From Enhygromyxa salina (GTDB taxonomy: Bacteria; Myxococcota_A; Polyangia; Nannocystales; Nannocystaceae): DNA of 51,273 nt. Positions 25,422 through 33,038 of this stretch are shown one piece after another (the stretch's first letter is position 1; each line of letters opens with the position of its first letter). Under the pieces are notes generated by a model. It was not told the origin of the DNA. It was given only the letters and a program-made list of their open reading frames with translations, and did no database searches. The stretch is from contig NZ_PVNK01000107.1 in the NCBI RefSeq assembly GCF_002994615.1, positions 1 through 51,273 on the forward strand, written 5' to 3'. Made by a program: the position numbers and the translations under genes.

Positions 25422-26234
25422 TTGGTGCCCTACGCGACAGGTCCCCGCGAGCACCGCATCCACTTTCGAGAGCTCGGCTCTCGCGCCAACCCGACGCTGG
25501 TGTTAATCCAGGGCCTGATCCTCGACGGTCGCTTTTGGTTCGACCTGCCCGAGCGGCTCGCCGCCGATCCCGAGACGCCGTGGCACGTGCTCGTGCCCGA
25601 CAACCGCGGCGTCGGTCGCAGCGACATGCCGACGCGACCGTGGACGATGGGCGACATGGCAGACGACGTCGCCGCGATGCTCGACGCCGTCGGGGTGCGC
25701 AAGGCCGTGGTCGCCGGGCTCTCGATGGGCGGGATGATCGCCCAGCAGGTCGCGCTGCGCCACGCCGAGCGCGTCACGGGCCTGGTCCTGATGGCCACCT
25801 GGCCGGGGCTTCCCCACGCCAAGCTGCCGAACCTGCGCACGATCGGGGGGCTGGTCGGTTCGTCGATGATGGGCGGCGGCGACGTCGAGTCGGTGGCCCG
25901 CTTGATCTTGCCGGACAGCGAGCTGGCCAACGCCGGCGAGCTCCTCAGCGATTGGTTTCGTCTGATGCGCGAGCAGCCGCCCTCGCGGCGGACCTTCCTC
26001 GGCCAGTTTGGCGCGATCGGTACGCACTCGACGGGCCGCAGGCTCGAGCACATCACGGTTCCGGTGCAGGTCGTGACCGGCGACGAGGATCGCCTGGTGC
26101 CCGCGCGCAACAGCGAGATCCTGGCCGCGAAGATCCCCCGCGCGCGGCTCGAGGTCTTGCCCGGGGTGGCCCACGCGATCCCGCTGATGGACCGCCGGGT
26201 GGTCCACCGCAACGCCGCGCTGCTCCGGGGCTGA
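25422..26234 (+). CDS. Alpha/beta hydrolase
   Basis: This 270-residue protein has the alpha/beta-hydrolase order: oxyanion region LVLIQGLILDG, nucleophile elbow GLSMGG, acid GDEDRLVP and base GVAHAIP. The cap region is short. Members include esterases, lactonases and haloperoxidase-like enzymes; the substrate cannot be read here. The start is either TTG at 25422 or GTG at 25425, since no ATG is available; both are weak. The stop lies 3 bp from the stop of the convergent GMC oxidoreductase. Confidence 0.88.
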   Translation: MVPYATGPREHRIHFRELGSRANPTLVLIQGLILDGRFWFDLPERLAADPETPWHVLVPDNRGVGRSDMPTRPWTMGDMADDVAAMLDAVGVRKAVVAGLSMGGMIAQQVALRHAERVTGLVLMATWPGLPHAKLPNLRTIGGLVGSSMMGGGDVESVARLILPDSELANAGELLSDWFRLMREQPPSRRTFLGQFGAIGTHSTGRRLEHITVPVQVVTGDEDRLVPARNSEILAAKIPRARLEVLPGVAHAIPLMDRRVVHRNAALLRG

Positions 26235-26237
26235 GCC

Positions 26238-27962
26238 TCAGCTGGGATCGAGCAGCGGCAGCGCCCCGCGGGCCGACTTGGGCAGCGGTGAGCTGTGCCC
26301 GGCCCGCTTGGACGGGATCTTGCTCATCGCCCGCTCGGCCAGCGCGGTGATCGTGAGGCTCGGGTTCACGCCCGGATTCGCCGAGATCGCGGAGCCGTCG
26401 ATCACGTACATGCCCTCGTAGCCGAACACCCGATGGCGCTCGTCGATCACGCCCTCGGTCTCGTCGCGGCCCATGCTCGCGCCGCCGAGGATGTGGGCGG
26501 TGGTCGGGATGTTGAGCGCGGTCTCGGTCACCAGCGAGCCGGCGAAGCCCTGGACCTTGTCGGCGACGGCGCCCGCGAGCTCGGTGGCCTCGGGGATCGA
26601 CGCCGTGGGCTTCTCGCCGCGCTCGAGATCGCTGCCCATGTGCTTGCCGAGCAGGCCCTTGCGACGAAAACGCAGGGTCCCGTCGGCCGAGCGCATGTAC
26701 AGCAAGATGATCGTGTACTTGGCCCAGTCGGGCACGGTGTAGCTCTTGATGAACTGGATCGGGTGGGCGATCGACTGGCCCATGGCCTGCAGCAGCTTGA
26801 TGACCCCGGGCGCCTGACCGCCGACGTGCGGGGCCATGAGCAGGCGAAAGAAGCCCGAGCCCGAGCCGTAGCGGACGACCTCGAGGTGCGAGTGGTCGTC
26901 GGTCTGGTAGATCGAGCCGATCGACACGCCCTTGCTCAGATCCTGATCGCGGCGCTCGGTCATCACGCCGATCAGCGACTCGGAGTTGGTCCGGACCTGG
27001 CGGCCGACGTGGGCCGAGAGCCGCGGGAGCGAGCGCTCGCGCAATTGCAGGAGCAGGTCCACGGTTCCGAGCACGCCGGCCGAGAAGATGACCTGCTTGG
27101 TCGTGTAGCGCTTGCGCTCGCGCAGGGCGCCGAACAGACCCTTGCCCTCTTTGGTCAGGACCTCGTAGCCGCCGCTGCCGTCGCCGGGCGCGAGCGGACG
27201 GACGTCGACGACCTCGGCCTGGGCGCGCAGGGTCAGGCCGAGCTTGCGCGCGAGGTACAGGTAGTTCTTGTCGAGGGTGTTCTTGGCCCCGTGGCGGCAG
27301 CCGGTCATGCACGCGCCGCACTTGATGCAGCTGGTGCGCTCGGGGCCGTGGCCCTCGAAGTAGGGATCGGGCGCGGTCACCCCAGGCTTGCCGCCGCCGC
27401 CCTCGTCACCCTCGTCACCCTCGTCACCGAAGTAGACCGCGACGTGGGTCTGCTCGAAGGCCTCGGGTTGCCCGCGCTCGGTCGCTATCTGCTTCAAGAT
27501 GCGGTCGGGCGGGGTCAAAAAGGGCACCTGCCGGGCGCCGAGCATGCGCCGGGCGGTGGCGTAGTGCGGGGTCAGCTCCTGCTCCCAGTCGGCGAGCTCG
27601 GCCCACGCCGGGCTCTCGAAGAACCCGCGCTTGGGGATCGGCAAGGTGTTGGCGTAGACCAGCGAGCCGCCGCCGACGCCCGCACCCGCGAGGACCGTGA
27701 CGTGCTTGAAGAAGCGCATCTGAAAGATCCCGCGGAAGCCCAGCTCGGGCATCCACATCCACTTGCGCACCTGCCAGTTGGTCTTGGGGAAGTCCTTGGC
27801 GCTGTGCTCGTCGCCCTTTTCGAGCATGAGCACGTCGTAGCCCTTCTCGACCAGGCGCAGGGCCGAGACGCTGCCGCCAAAGCCCGAGCCGATGATCACG
27901 TAGTCATGATCGAGGCCATGATCGAGTGTGCGTTGGGGTGCCACCGATCTTGCTTCTAACAC
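26238..27962 (-). CDS. GMC-family FAD oxidoreductase (ChoD/cholesterol oxidase-like)
   Basis: This 574-residue flavoenzyme has the N-terminal FAD motif IIGSGFGGS (G25-x-G27-x-x-G30), AGAGVGGGSLVYANTLPIP, and the C-terminal block HILGGASMGRDETEGVID with YVIDGSAISANPGVNPSLTI. A cysteine run CIKCGACMTGC (C212, C215, C218, C222) followed by RHGAKNTL matches the ChoD-like branch, where it may bind an iron-sulfur cluster. A steroid or other alcohol is the likely substrate class. The insert DEGDEGDEGGGG at about 180-191 is a short in-frame repeat. Start is GTG at 27962, as no ATG precedes the FAD motif. Confidence 0.9.
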   Translation of the reverse strand: MLEARSVAPQRTLDHGLDHDYVIIGSGFGGSVSALRLVEKGYDVLMLEKGDEHSAKDFPKTNWQVRKWMWMPELGFRGIFQMRFFKHVTVLAGAGVGGGSLVYANTLPIPKRGFFESPAWAELADWEQELTPHYATARRMLGARQVPFLTPPDRILKQIATERGQPEAFEQTHVAVYFGDEGDEGDEGGGGKPGVTAPDPYFEGHGPERTSCIKCGACMTGCRHGAKNTLDKNYLYLARKLGLTLRAQAEVVDVRPLAPGDGSGGYEVLTKEGKGLFGALRERKRYTTKQVIFSAGVLGTVDLLLQLRERSLPRLSAHVGRQVRTNSESLIGVMTERRDQDLSKGVSIGSIYQTDDHSHLEVVRYGSGSGFFRLLMAPHVGGQAPGVIKLLQAMGQSIAHPIQFIKSYTVPDWAKYTIILLYMRSADGTLRFRRKGLLGKHMGSDLERGEKPTASIPEATELAGAVADKVQGFAGSLVTETALNIPTTAHILGGASMGRDETEGVIDERHRVFGYEGMYVIDGSAISANPGVNPSLTITALAERAMSKIPSKRAGHSSPLPKSARGALPLLDPS

Positions 27963-28047
27963 GGTTGCTTTGGCCCCCCGCAGGCGCCCCGCCCTTCGCC
28001 GCGCAGGGCCGCTGCGGGGTCGGTCCTTGGATGGGATGGTTGTGAGC

Positions 28048-28073
28048 TACGCAGCCCCCCGGGGGGCTGCGTA
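28048..28073. terminator. 26-bp perfect palindrome, probable terminator hairpin
   Basis: A perfect inverted repeat centred on CCCCCCGGGGGG with arms TACGCAG/CTGCGTA lies 14 bp after the stop of the DUF2330 gene at 28088 and upstream of the GMC gene. On the plus strand it is followed by TTTG; on the minus strand there is no U run. It could insulate the two minus-strand genes. Confidence 0.55.
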
Positions 28074-28087
28074 TTTGCGCGCAGGGT

Positions 28088-29872
28088 CTAGTCTTGGCCG
28101 CGGCGGCGGCGGACGAGGCCCATGAGGCCGAGGGCCGCGAACCCGAGCAGCGCGCCGCCGACGGGCTCGTCGTTGGCCGAGCAGCCGCAGCCGCTGCCGC
28201 TGCCGTCGTCGTCGAAGCCAGCGTCGTCGCCTCCGCCGCTGCCGTCGCCGCCGTCAGCGCCGTTGCGCTTGCCCTCGTTGTACTCGTCGAGCAGGTCGTT
28301 GATCTTCTGGGTGTTGTCGACCAGGCTGATCAGCGGGGCGTTGTCGGCCATGCCGTCCTGGTCGATGTCTTCGTCCCAGGGCATCTCGTCCTGGAAGTCG
28401 GGCCAGACCAGCGGGTCACCCGCGGGGAAGTAGACCTGGCGGCCGTCGGGGATCTCGACGGTCGTGCTGCCGTCGCAGTGCAGGGTCTGGGTTGCGACCC
28501 GCTGGGCGGCGACCTCGGGCAGCGAGGAGTTGGCCCGGAACATCGGGTCGGCGTTCATCTCGCTCGGCGAGATCGTCGTGTACATGCGGGTCAGGTAGGG
28601 GTTGTCGAGGACCAGGTCCCGCGCCTTTTGGCCGGGCTTGAAGATGCGCTCGTCGAGGTCCGCCGTGAACCCGGCGGCGTCCCAGGCCATGAGGTCGATC
28701 TGGTCGGCGTAGCACTCCATGCAGTCGTAGAACTCGACCTGGTCGACGCCCTCGGGCACCGGGACGTAGCGGTCGAGGATGCCCTGCAGCAGCGGGTGGA
28801 AGGTCGTGCAGCTGGCGTCCCATTCGAGGTCGCAGAACAACAGGTTTTGCTCGGTCAGGGTGTCGACCACGCCGACCGGGCTGTCGCCCAGGGCGGCGTA
28901 GGGCGCGGGGTCCCACAGCTCGTCGTAGACCCCGGCGAGGGAGATCGTGTTGGCCCCGGCGTACTCGGTCACGAACGCGTTGCCGTCGGCCTCCTGGGCG
29001 TCGACGGCCATCGAGATGACCTCCTTGTAGTTGGCCGCCTGGTTGAACCAGTCGATCTTGAGCGAGTTGATGAGCACGTGGCGGTAGTTGATCGGGACCA
29101 CCCGGGCGTCGCCCAAGAAGAAGGTGCGGATGTCCATGTCGTCGGCCGCGGCGATCGCCGTGAGCCGGAGCGGGACGCAGGGCGCGGTGCCGTTGTAGCG
29201 GATGACGATCGGGTGGACATCGGAGACGTCGGTCTCGACGCCGAGCTTGAGCGCCACGAACAGGTACTCCTCCTCGATGTAGGTCTCGAGGATCGGCTCG
29301 GCGTTGGGATCTTGCTGGTAGCCGTGGTCGCCGAGCCAGGTCATGACGCCCTCGACGGTGCCGCCGTCGAGCACGGCGATCTCGTAGGCGCCGACGCTGC
29401 CGGAGAACACGACCGTCGGGCCCTCGCCCTCGCCCTCGTCGCCGTCACCGTCGCCCGAGGCACCGGTGTCACCGTTGGGGCCGTCGTCGCCGCCGAAGCC
29501 TTCGTCACCGCCGTCGCCGCAGAAGTCGGTCTGGTTGTTGACCCCGTAGTTCGGCACCGAGGACGCGAGCATGTTGTCGAACAAGATCTGCGAGCCGACC
29601 GAGAACTCGGGCAGCGCCGTCACGGGGATGACCCACGCGAACTTCTCGGCCTCGGTGTTGGGATCGATCTGGATCTGGATGTGGGCCTCGACGTAGTCGT
29701 CGCCGATCTTGAACAGGATGTTCTCGCCGGTCTGGTCGACGGGCATGGTGTTGGGGCCCGAGTCGCAGAAGCTCCCGCCACAGGCCTCGGCCTCGGTCGG
29801 GAGCAACATGGGGACTGCGAAGGCCAGCGCGGAGCAGGCAGCGATGGAAGCTAGGCGAAATTTGTGGGTCAT
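28088..29872 (-). CDS. DUF2330 secreted protein with MYXO-CTERM-like tail (copy 1)
   Basis: This 594-residue protein has a signal peptide ending near TEAEACGG, then the DUF2330 core beginning ACGGSFCDSG and MPVDQTGENILFKIGDDYVE. An acidic Gly/Asp linker (about 130-160) interrupts the core. The C-terminus has a GSGCGCSAND cysteine motif, a hydrophobic span (GGALLGFAALGLMGLV) and RRRR, the layout of a MYXO-CTERM sorting signal, implying surface anchoring. It is closely similar to the gene at 35194. The ATG at 29872 opens the signal peptide. Role unknown. Confidence 0.88.
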   Translation of the reverse strand: MTHKFRLASIAACSALAFAVPMLLPTEAEACGGSFCDSGPNTMPVDQTGENILFKIGDDYVEAHIQIQIDPNTEAEKFAWVIPVTALPEFSVGSQILFDNMLASSVPNYGVNNQTDFCGDGGDEGFGGDDGPNGDTGASGDGDGDEGEGEGPTVVFSGSVGAYEIAVLDGGTVEGVMTWLGDHGYQQDPNAEPILETYIEEEYLFVALKLGVETDVSDVHPIVIRYNGTAPCVPLRLTAIAAADDMDIRTFFLGDARVVPINYRHVLINSLKIDWFNQAANYKEVISMAVDAQEADGNAFVTEYAGANTISLAGVYDELWDPAPYAALGDSPVGVVDTLTEQNLLFCDLEWDASCTTFHPLLQGILDRYVPVPEGVDQVEFYDCMECYADQIDLMAWDAAGFTADLDERIFKPGQKARDLVLDNPYLTRMYTTISPSEMNADPMFRANSSLPEVAAQRVATQTLHCDGSTTVEIPDGRQVYFPAGDPLVWPDFQDEMPWDEDIDQDGMADNAPLISLVDNTQKINDLLDEYNEGKRNGADGGDGSGGGDDAGFDDDGSGSGCGCSANDEPVGGALLGFAALGLMGLVRRRRGQD

Positions 29873-30248
29873 GGGTCGTACTCGGTCGGGGGGGGTGCTT
29901 CTCTTGTGCCACGGGCGGACAGATCCGATCACCGACATCGGCGGGAGCACGACCCTGACCCCGAGAACGTTGATCGACGCGGTTTGGGCGGCCTGGAGGC
30001 AGGGGGGCGTGACTGACGCTGACCCGATCCGAGATCCAGTGTGGACTGCGCGCACATCGCCAATTGCGCATGCTGATGGGTCGAGCGCCAAGTTTCGCCT
30101 GCTTCGCTCGACCTGCCGCTCAAATCGCCAGTAAAACGACGTTCTGTGACTGTTTGAGCACACTGGAGCTTCGCATGCAGTTTCCGATCGGAGGGGGGCC
30201 GGGCGTTGGGTCCAACTCGTGTCACGTTGTGCGCGACCGAGCCTTCTC
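29873..30248. other. Divergent intergenic region, 376 bp
   Basis: It separates the DUF2330 gene (minus) from the kinase operon (plus) and should hold both promoters. GC is lower than in the flanking genes. Apart from the conserved element at 29906-29931 I see no recognisable motif; overlapping frames here have no protein-like composition. Confidence 0.6.
29906..29931 (-). promoter_or_regulatory. Element conserved upstream of both DUF2330 genes (copy 1)
   Basis: On the minus strand it reads TGATCGGATCTGTCCGCCCG followed by TGGCAC, 34 bp before the start codon. The same element stands 33 bp before the second DUF2330 gene. TGGCAC with GC ten bases after its GG fits a sigma-54 -24/-12 promoter here, but the -12 part is not kept in copy 2. 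A shared operator is equally possible. Confidence 0.45.
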
Positions 30249-31898
30249 ATGCCAACCGCGGCCCTCCAAGCGGGCCAGGTTGTCCTCGACTCCTTTCGTC
30301 TCGAGCGACAGCTTGGCGCCGGAACGTACGCTATCGCCTATCTCGCCCAGCAACTAGGCACGGATCGGCGCGCGGTCGTCAAGGTCCCGCACCCTCACCT
30401 GCTCGCGGGGCCCCACGGCCGCGAGATTCGTCGTCGCTTCGGGGTCGAGGCCCGGGCCGCCACGCGAGTTTCGCATCCCAACCTGGTCACCGTCTACACC
30501 GTCGGCGAGACCGAGCAGGGCATCCCCGCGATCGCCATGGAGTTCGTCGACGGCGAGCCCTTGTCGACCCGACTGAACGCAAAAGCGCCGCTGCCGATCG
30601 ACCAGCTCGGCGCGCTCGGGGAGCAGCTCGGCGAGGCGCTCCTGGCCCTGCACCAGGCCGGGATCGTTCACCGCGATCTCGCGCCGGGCAACGTCATGGT
30701 CCGCAACGGCACCAGCGGGTTGGTCGCCAAGCTGCTCGACTTTGGCGTGGCCAAGCTGCTCGACGCCCCGACGCGGACCCTCGGCCCGATGGGGACCCCG
30801 GGCTACCTCGCCCCCGAGCAGCTCCAGGGCCAGGTCACGCCGCGCTCCGATGTCTACAGCCTCGGCGCGATCTTGTGGTGGGCGCTGACGGGCCGCGAGC
30901 GGCCCGACGACTACGCCGATGGCTCCTTGCGCGCCCAGCTCGGCGCCTCGCAGGGCCCGGATCCGCTGAGCTTGCGGCCCAACGCGCCGCCGCGCCTGGC
31001 CGCGGTCATCTCTCGCATGCTGGTCCCCGCCCACGAGCATCGCCTCGACGTCGACGCGTTCCTCGGCGAGTGGCGAGCGGCGCTCGCGGCCACGGCGGCC
31101 CCGCAGCTCGTGCCGCGGTCCGGGTCGTGGTCGGGCTCGGACGAGCATCGCCGCACGACGCCCTTGCGATCGCCGACGGTCGCGGTCGTCGTCGGCAACT
31201 CGATCTTGCGCACGCTGACGGCCAGCTACCTCGACTCGCGCGGCGACCTCGACATCGTGACCTGCGACGCGCGCGAGCTGACCCGGGCCAACCCCGGGAC
31301 CTACGCGGCGGCGGTCCTCGACGCCGACCTGCCCGGCGTCGACATTCGTGAGCTGCTCCAGGTCCTGTCCGAGTGTCACGAGGAGCTGGCCCTCGTCGTG
31401 ATCGGGAGCGCCGAGCAAGCCGACACCTACTGGGCTGCCTACGGCGCGACGGCCTTCGTCAAGCTGCCCGAGGAGCTCGAGCAGCTGCGCGGGGTCGTGT
31501 ATGGCGCGGTCGGCCGCGGGCTGACGACCGGGGCGTTGAGCTCGGGCCGCCTCTCGGTCCCGGTCGTCGAAGGTCTGCGCGCGCGGGGGCAGCTGCATGC
31601 CAGCCTCAACGGCTTCATTGGCGACATGCCCCAGTGGATTGGCGACCTGCAGGTCGCCCTCGCGACCGAGCCCGAGCGGGCGTCGGCGCCGTGCAGGCAG
31701 CTGCTCGCGAGCGCCGAGTCCCTCGGGTTGCGCGACCTCGCCCGCCTCGCGCGTGCAGCCTGTGCGTTCCTCTCGCGCAACGACTTCGAAGGCGCGGCTG
31801 CGTTCGCGGTCGCGCTCGAGCGCGAATACCACGAGGTCTTTCCCGAGGTGTTCGAGCTGATGATGAACAGCGGCCCCGTGGAGACAACAACAACGTGA
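30249..31898 (+). CDS. Ser/Thr kinase - degenerate receiver - HPt-like fusion
   Basis: This 549-residue protein starts with a Hanks-type kinase (about 14-275): GAGTYAIAY, Lys45 in VVKV, HRDLAPGNV (about 141) and DFG. A receiver-like domain follows (about 312-425) with the phospho-acceptor-like Asp358 in VLDADLPG and Lys405 in FVKLP, but the usual acidic pair is replaced (VVVGNS). The C-terminal helical part (about 435-530) resembles HPt, with CRQLLASAESLGL where HPt has AHxLKGxxxxxG; the His is missing. The stop overlaps the next gene as GTGA. The ATG at 30249 is preferred over a GTG-opened longer frame. Confidence 0.85.
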   Translation: MPTAALQAGQVVLDSFRLERQLGAGTYAIAYLAQQLGTDRRAVVKVPHPHLLAGPHGREIRRRFGVEARAATRVSHPNLVTVYTVGETEQGIPAIAMEFVDGEPLSTRLNAKAPLPIDQLGALGEQLGEALLALHQAGIVHRDLAPGNVMVRNGTSGLVAKLLDFGVAKLLDAPTRTLGPMGTPGYLAPEQLQGQVTPRSDVYSLGAILWWALTGRERPDDYADGSLRAQLGASQGPDPLSLRPNAPPRLAAVISRMLVPAHEHRLDVDAFLGEWRAALAATAAPQLVPRSGSWSGSDEHRRTTPLRSPTVAVVVGNSILRTLTASYLDSRGDLDIVTCDARELTRANPGTYAAAVLDADLPGVDIRELLQVLSECHEELALVVIGSAEQADTYWAAYGATAFVKLPEELEQLRGVVYGAVGRGLTTGALSSGRLSVPVVEGLRARGQLHASLNGFIGDMPQWIGDLQVALATEPERASAPCRQLLASAESLGLRDLARLARAACAFLSRNDFEGAAAFAVALEREYHEVFPEVFELMMNSGPVETTTT

Positions 31899-33031
31899 CC
31901 AGCACTCCCGCGCCTACCATTGAACTCGACTGCCTCGGCATGAAGTGCCCGGCGCCCGTCATCCGCGTCGCGCGAGAGGCCGCGCTGCTCCGCAGCTCGG
32001 GCGGTTTTTTGGTCATCCGCGCCGACGACCCCGCGTTCCGCCCCGACATCGAGGCCTGGGTGCGCAGCAGCGGCGCCCAGCTGCTCGAGCTCGAGGACGA
32101 GGGCGGCGGCGTGGTCCGGGCCTGCGTGCGCGTTGGCGAGGTCGAGCGCCAGGGCTCGGCGCCCGCGGCCAGGTCGTCGGAGATCTTCTTGGATCTGCGC
32201 GGTGCCCAGTGTCCGGGTCCGGTCATCGCCCTCGCCAAGCTCGCCGCGCGGCATCCGGCCGGGACCGAAGTGCGCGTGATCGCGGATGACCCGGCGTTTG
32301 CGCTGGACCTGCGCAGTTGGGTGCAGTCGGGTCGGGCCGAGCTCCTGAGCCTCGACGACTCGAAGCCCGAGATCGAGGCGCGGCTTCGGATCGCGGTCGC
32401 GCCCGGGGCCGCGCCGACCGCGATGCCGGCCACCGTACCAGTGAGCGCGGGACCGAGCGTGGGACCGAGCGCGTCACCGACGACCCAGCCCATGACCGCG
32501 CTCGCGTCCCAGCCGAGCCCCGAAGCGTCGACGCCTGCGACCCCGAAGCGCTGCACGCTCCTGGTCCTGCACAACGATCACGAGGCCCTGCTCGCGGCCC
32601 TGCTCGTTGCCAACGGCGCCGCCGCCCAGGGCATGGAGACGAGCCTATTTTTCACCTTCTGGGGCCTCAACCTGCTACGCGGAGACCACCCCGATCCAAC
32701 CCAGCCGCGCGAGCGCGTGAGCTTTTTGCAGCGCTTGATGAAGTGGATGATGCCCAAGGGGCCGACGCGACAAAAACTCGGACAGATGCACTTCGCGGGG
32801 GTGGGTAAGGGTATGCTCTCGTCGATCATGCGCTCGCAGAACATCCTCGGGCTGCCCGAGCTCATGCGCAGCGCGCAGGATCTCGGCGTCGGCTTCACCG
32901 CGTGCACGATGAGCATGTCGGTCATGGGCATCACGACCCGCGACCTGTACCCGTACCCGAACCTCGAGTTTGCCGGGGTCGCGACCTTCGTCGAGCGCGC
33001 CAAGAATTCGAGCTTGAGCCTGGTGTTCTAG
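31895..33031 (+). CDS. TusA - TusA - DsrE2-type sulfur carrier fusion
   Basis: This 378-residue protein has two TusA/SirA domains in tandem, each with the CPxP persulfide motif: C18-P-A-P (LGMKCPAPVI) and C106-P-G-P (GAQCPGPVI). An Ala/Pro/Ser linker (about 170-215) leads to a DsrE2-like domain (LLVLHNDHEALLAAL, GMETSLFFTFWGLNLL, C337 in FTACTMSMSVMG). TusA and DsrE proteins hand on sulfane sulfur as persulfides, and these are normally separate proteins. The GTG start overlaps the kinase stop by four bases; an antiporter gene follows after 7 bp. Both TusA cysteines and the DsrE cysteine are present, so activity is likely. Confidence 0.87.
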   Translation: MTSTPAPTIELDCLGMKCPAPVIRVAREAALLRSSGGFLVIRADDPAFRPDIEAWVRSSGAQLLELEDEGGGVVRACVRVGEVERQGSAPAARSSEIFLDLRGAQCPGPVIALAKLAARHPAGTEVRVIADDPAFALDLRSWVQSGRAELLSLDDSKPEIEARLRIAVAPGAAPTAMPATVPVSAGPSVGPSASPTTQPMTALASQPSPEASTPATPKRCTLLVLHNDHEALLAALLVANGAAAQGMETSLFFTFWGLNLLRGDHPDPTQPRERVSFLQRLMKWMMPKGPTRQKLGQMHFAGVGKGMLSSIMRSQNILGLPELMRSAQDLGVGFTACTMSMSVMGITTRDLYPYPNLEFAGVATFVERAKNSSLSLVF

Positions 33032-33038
33032 GTCTAAG

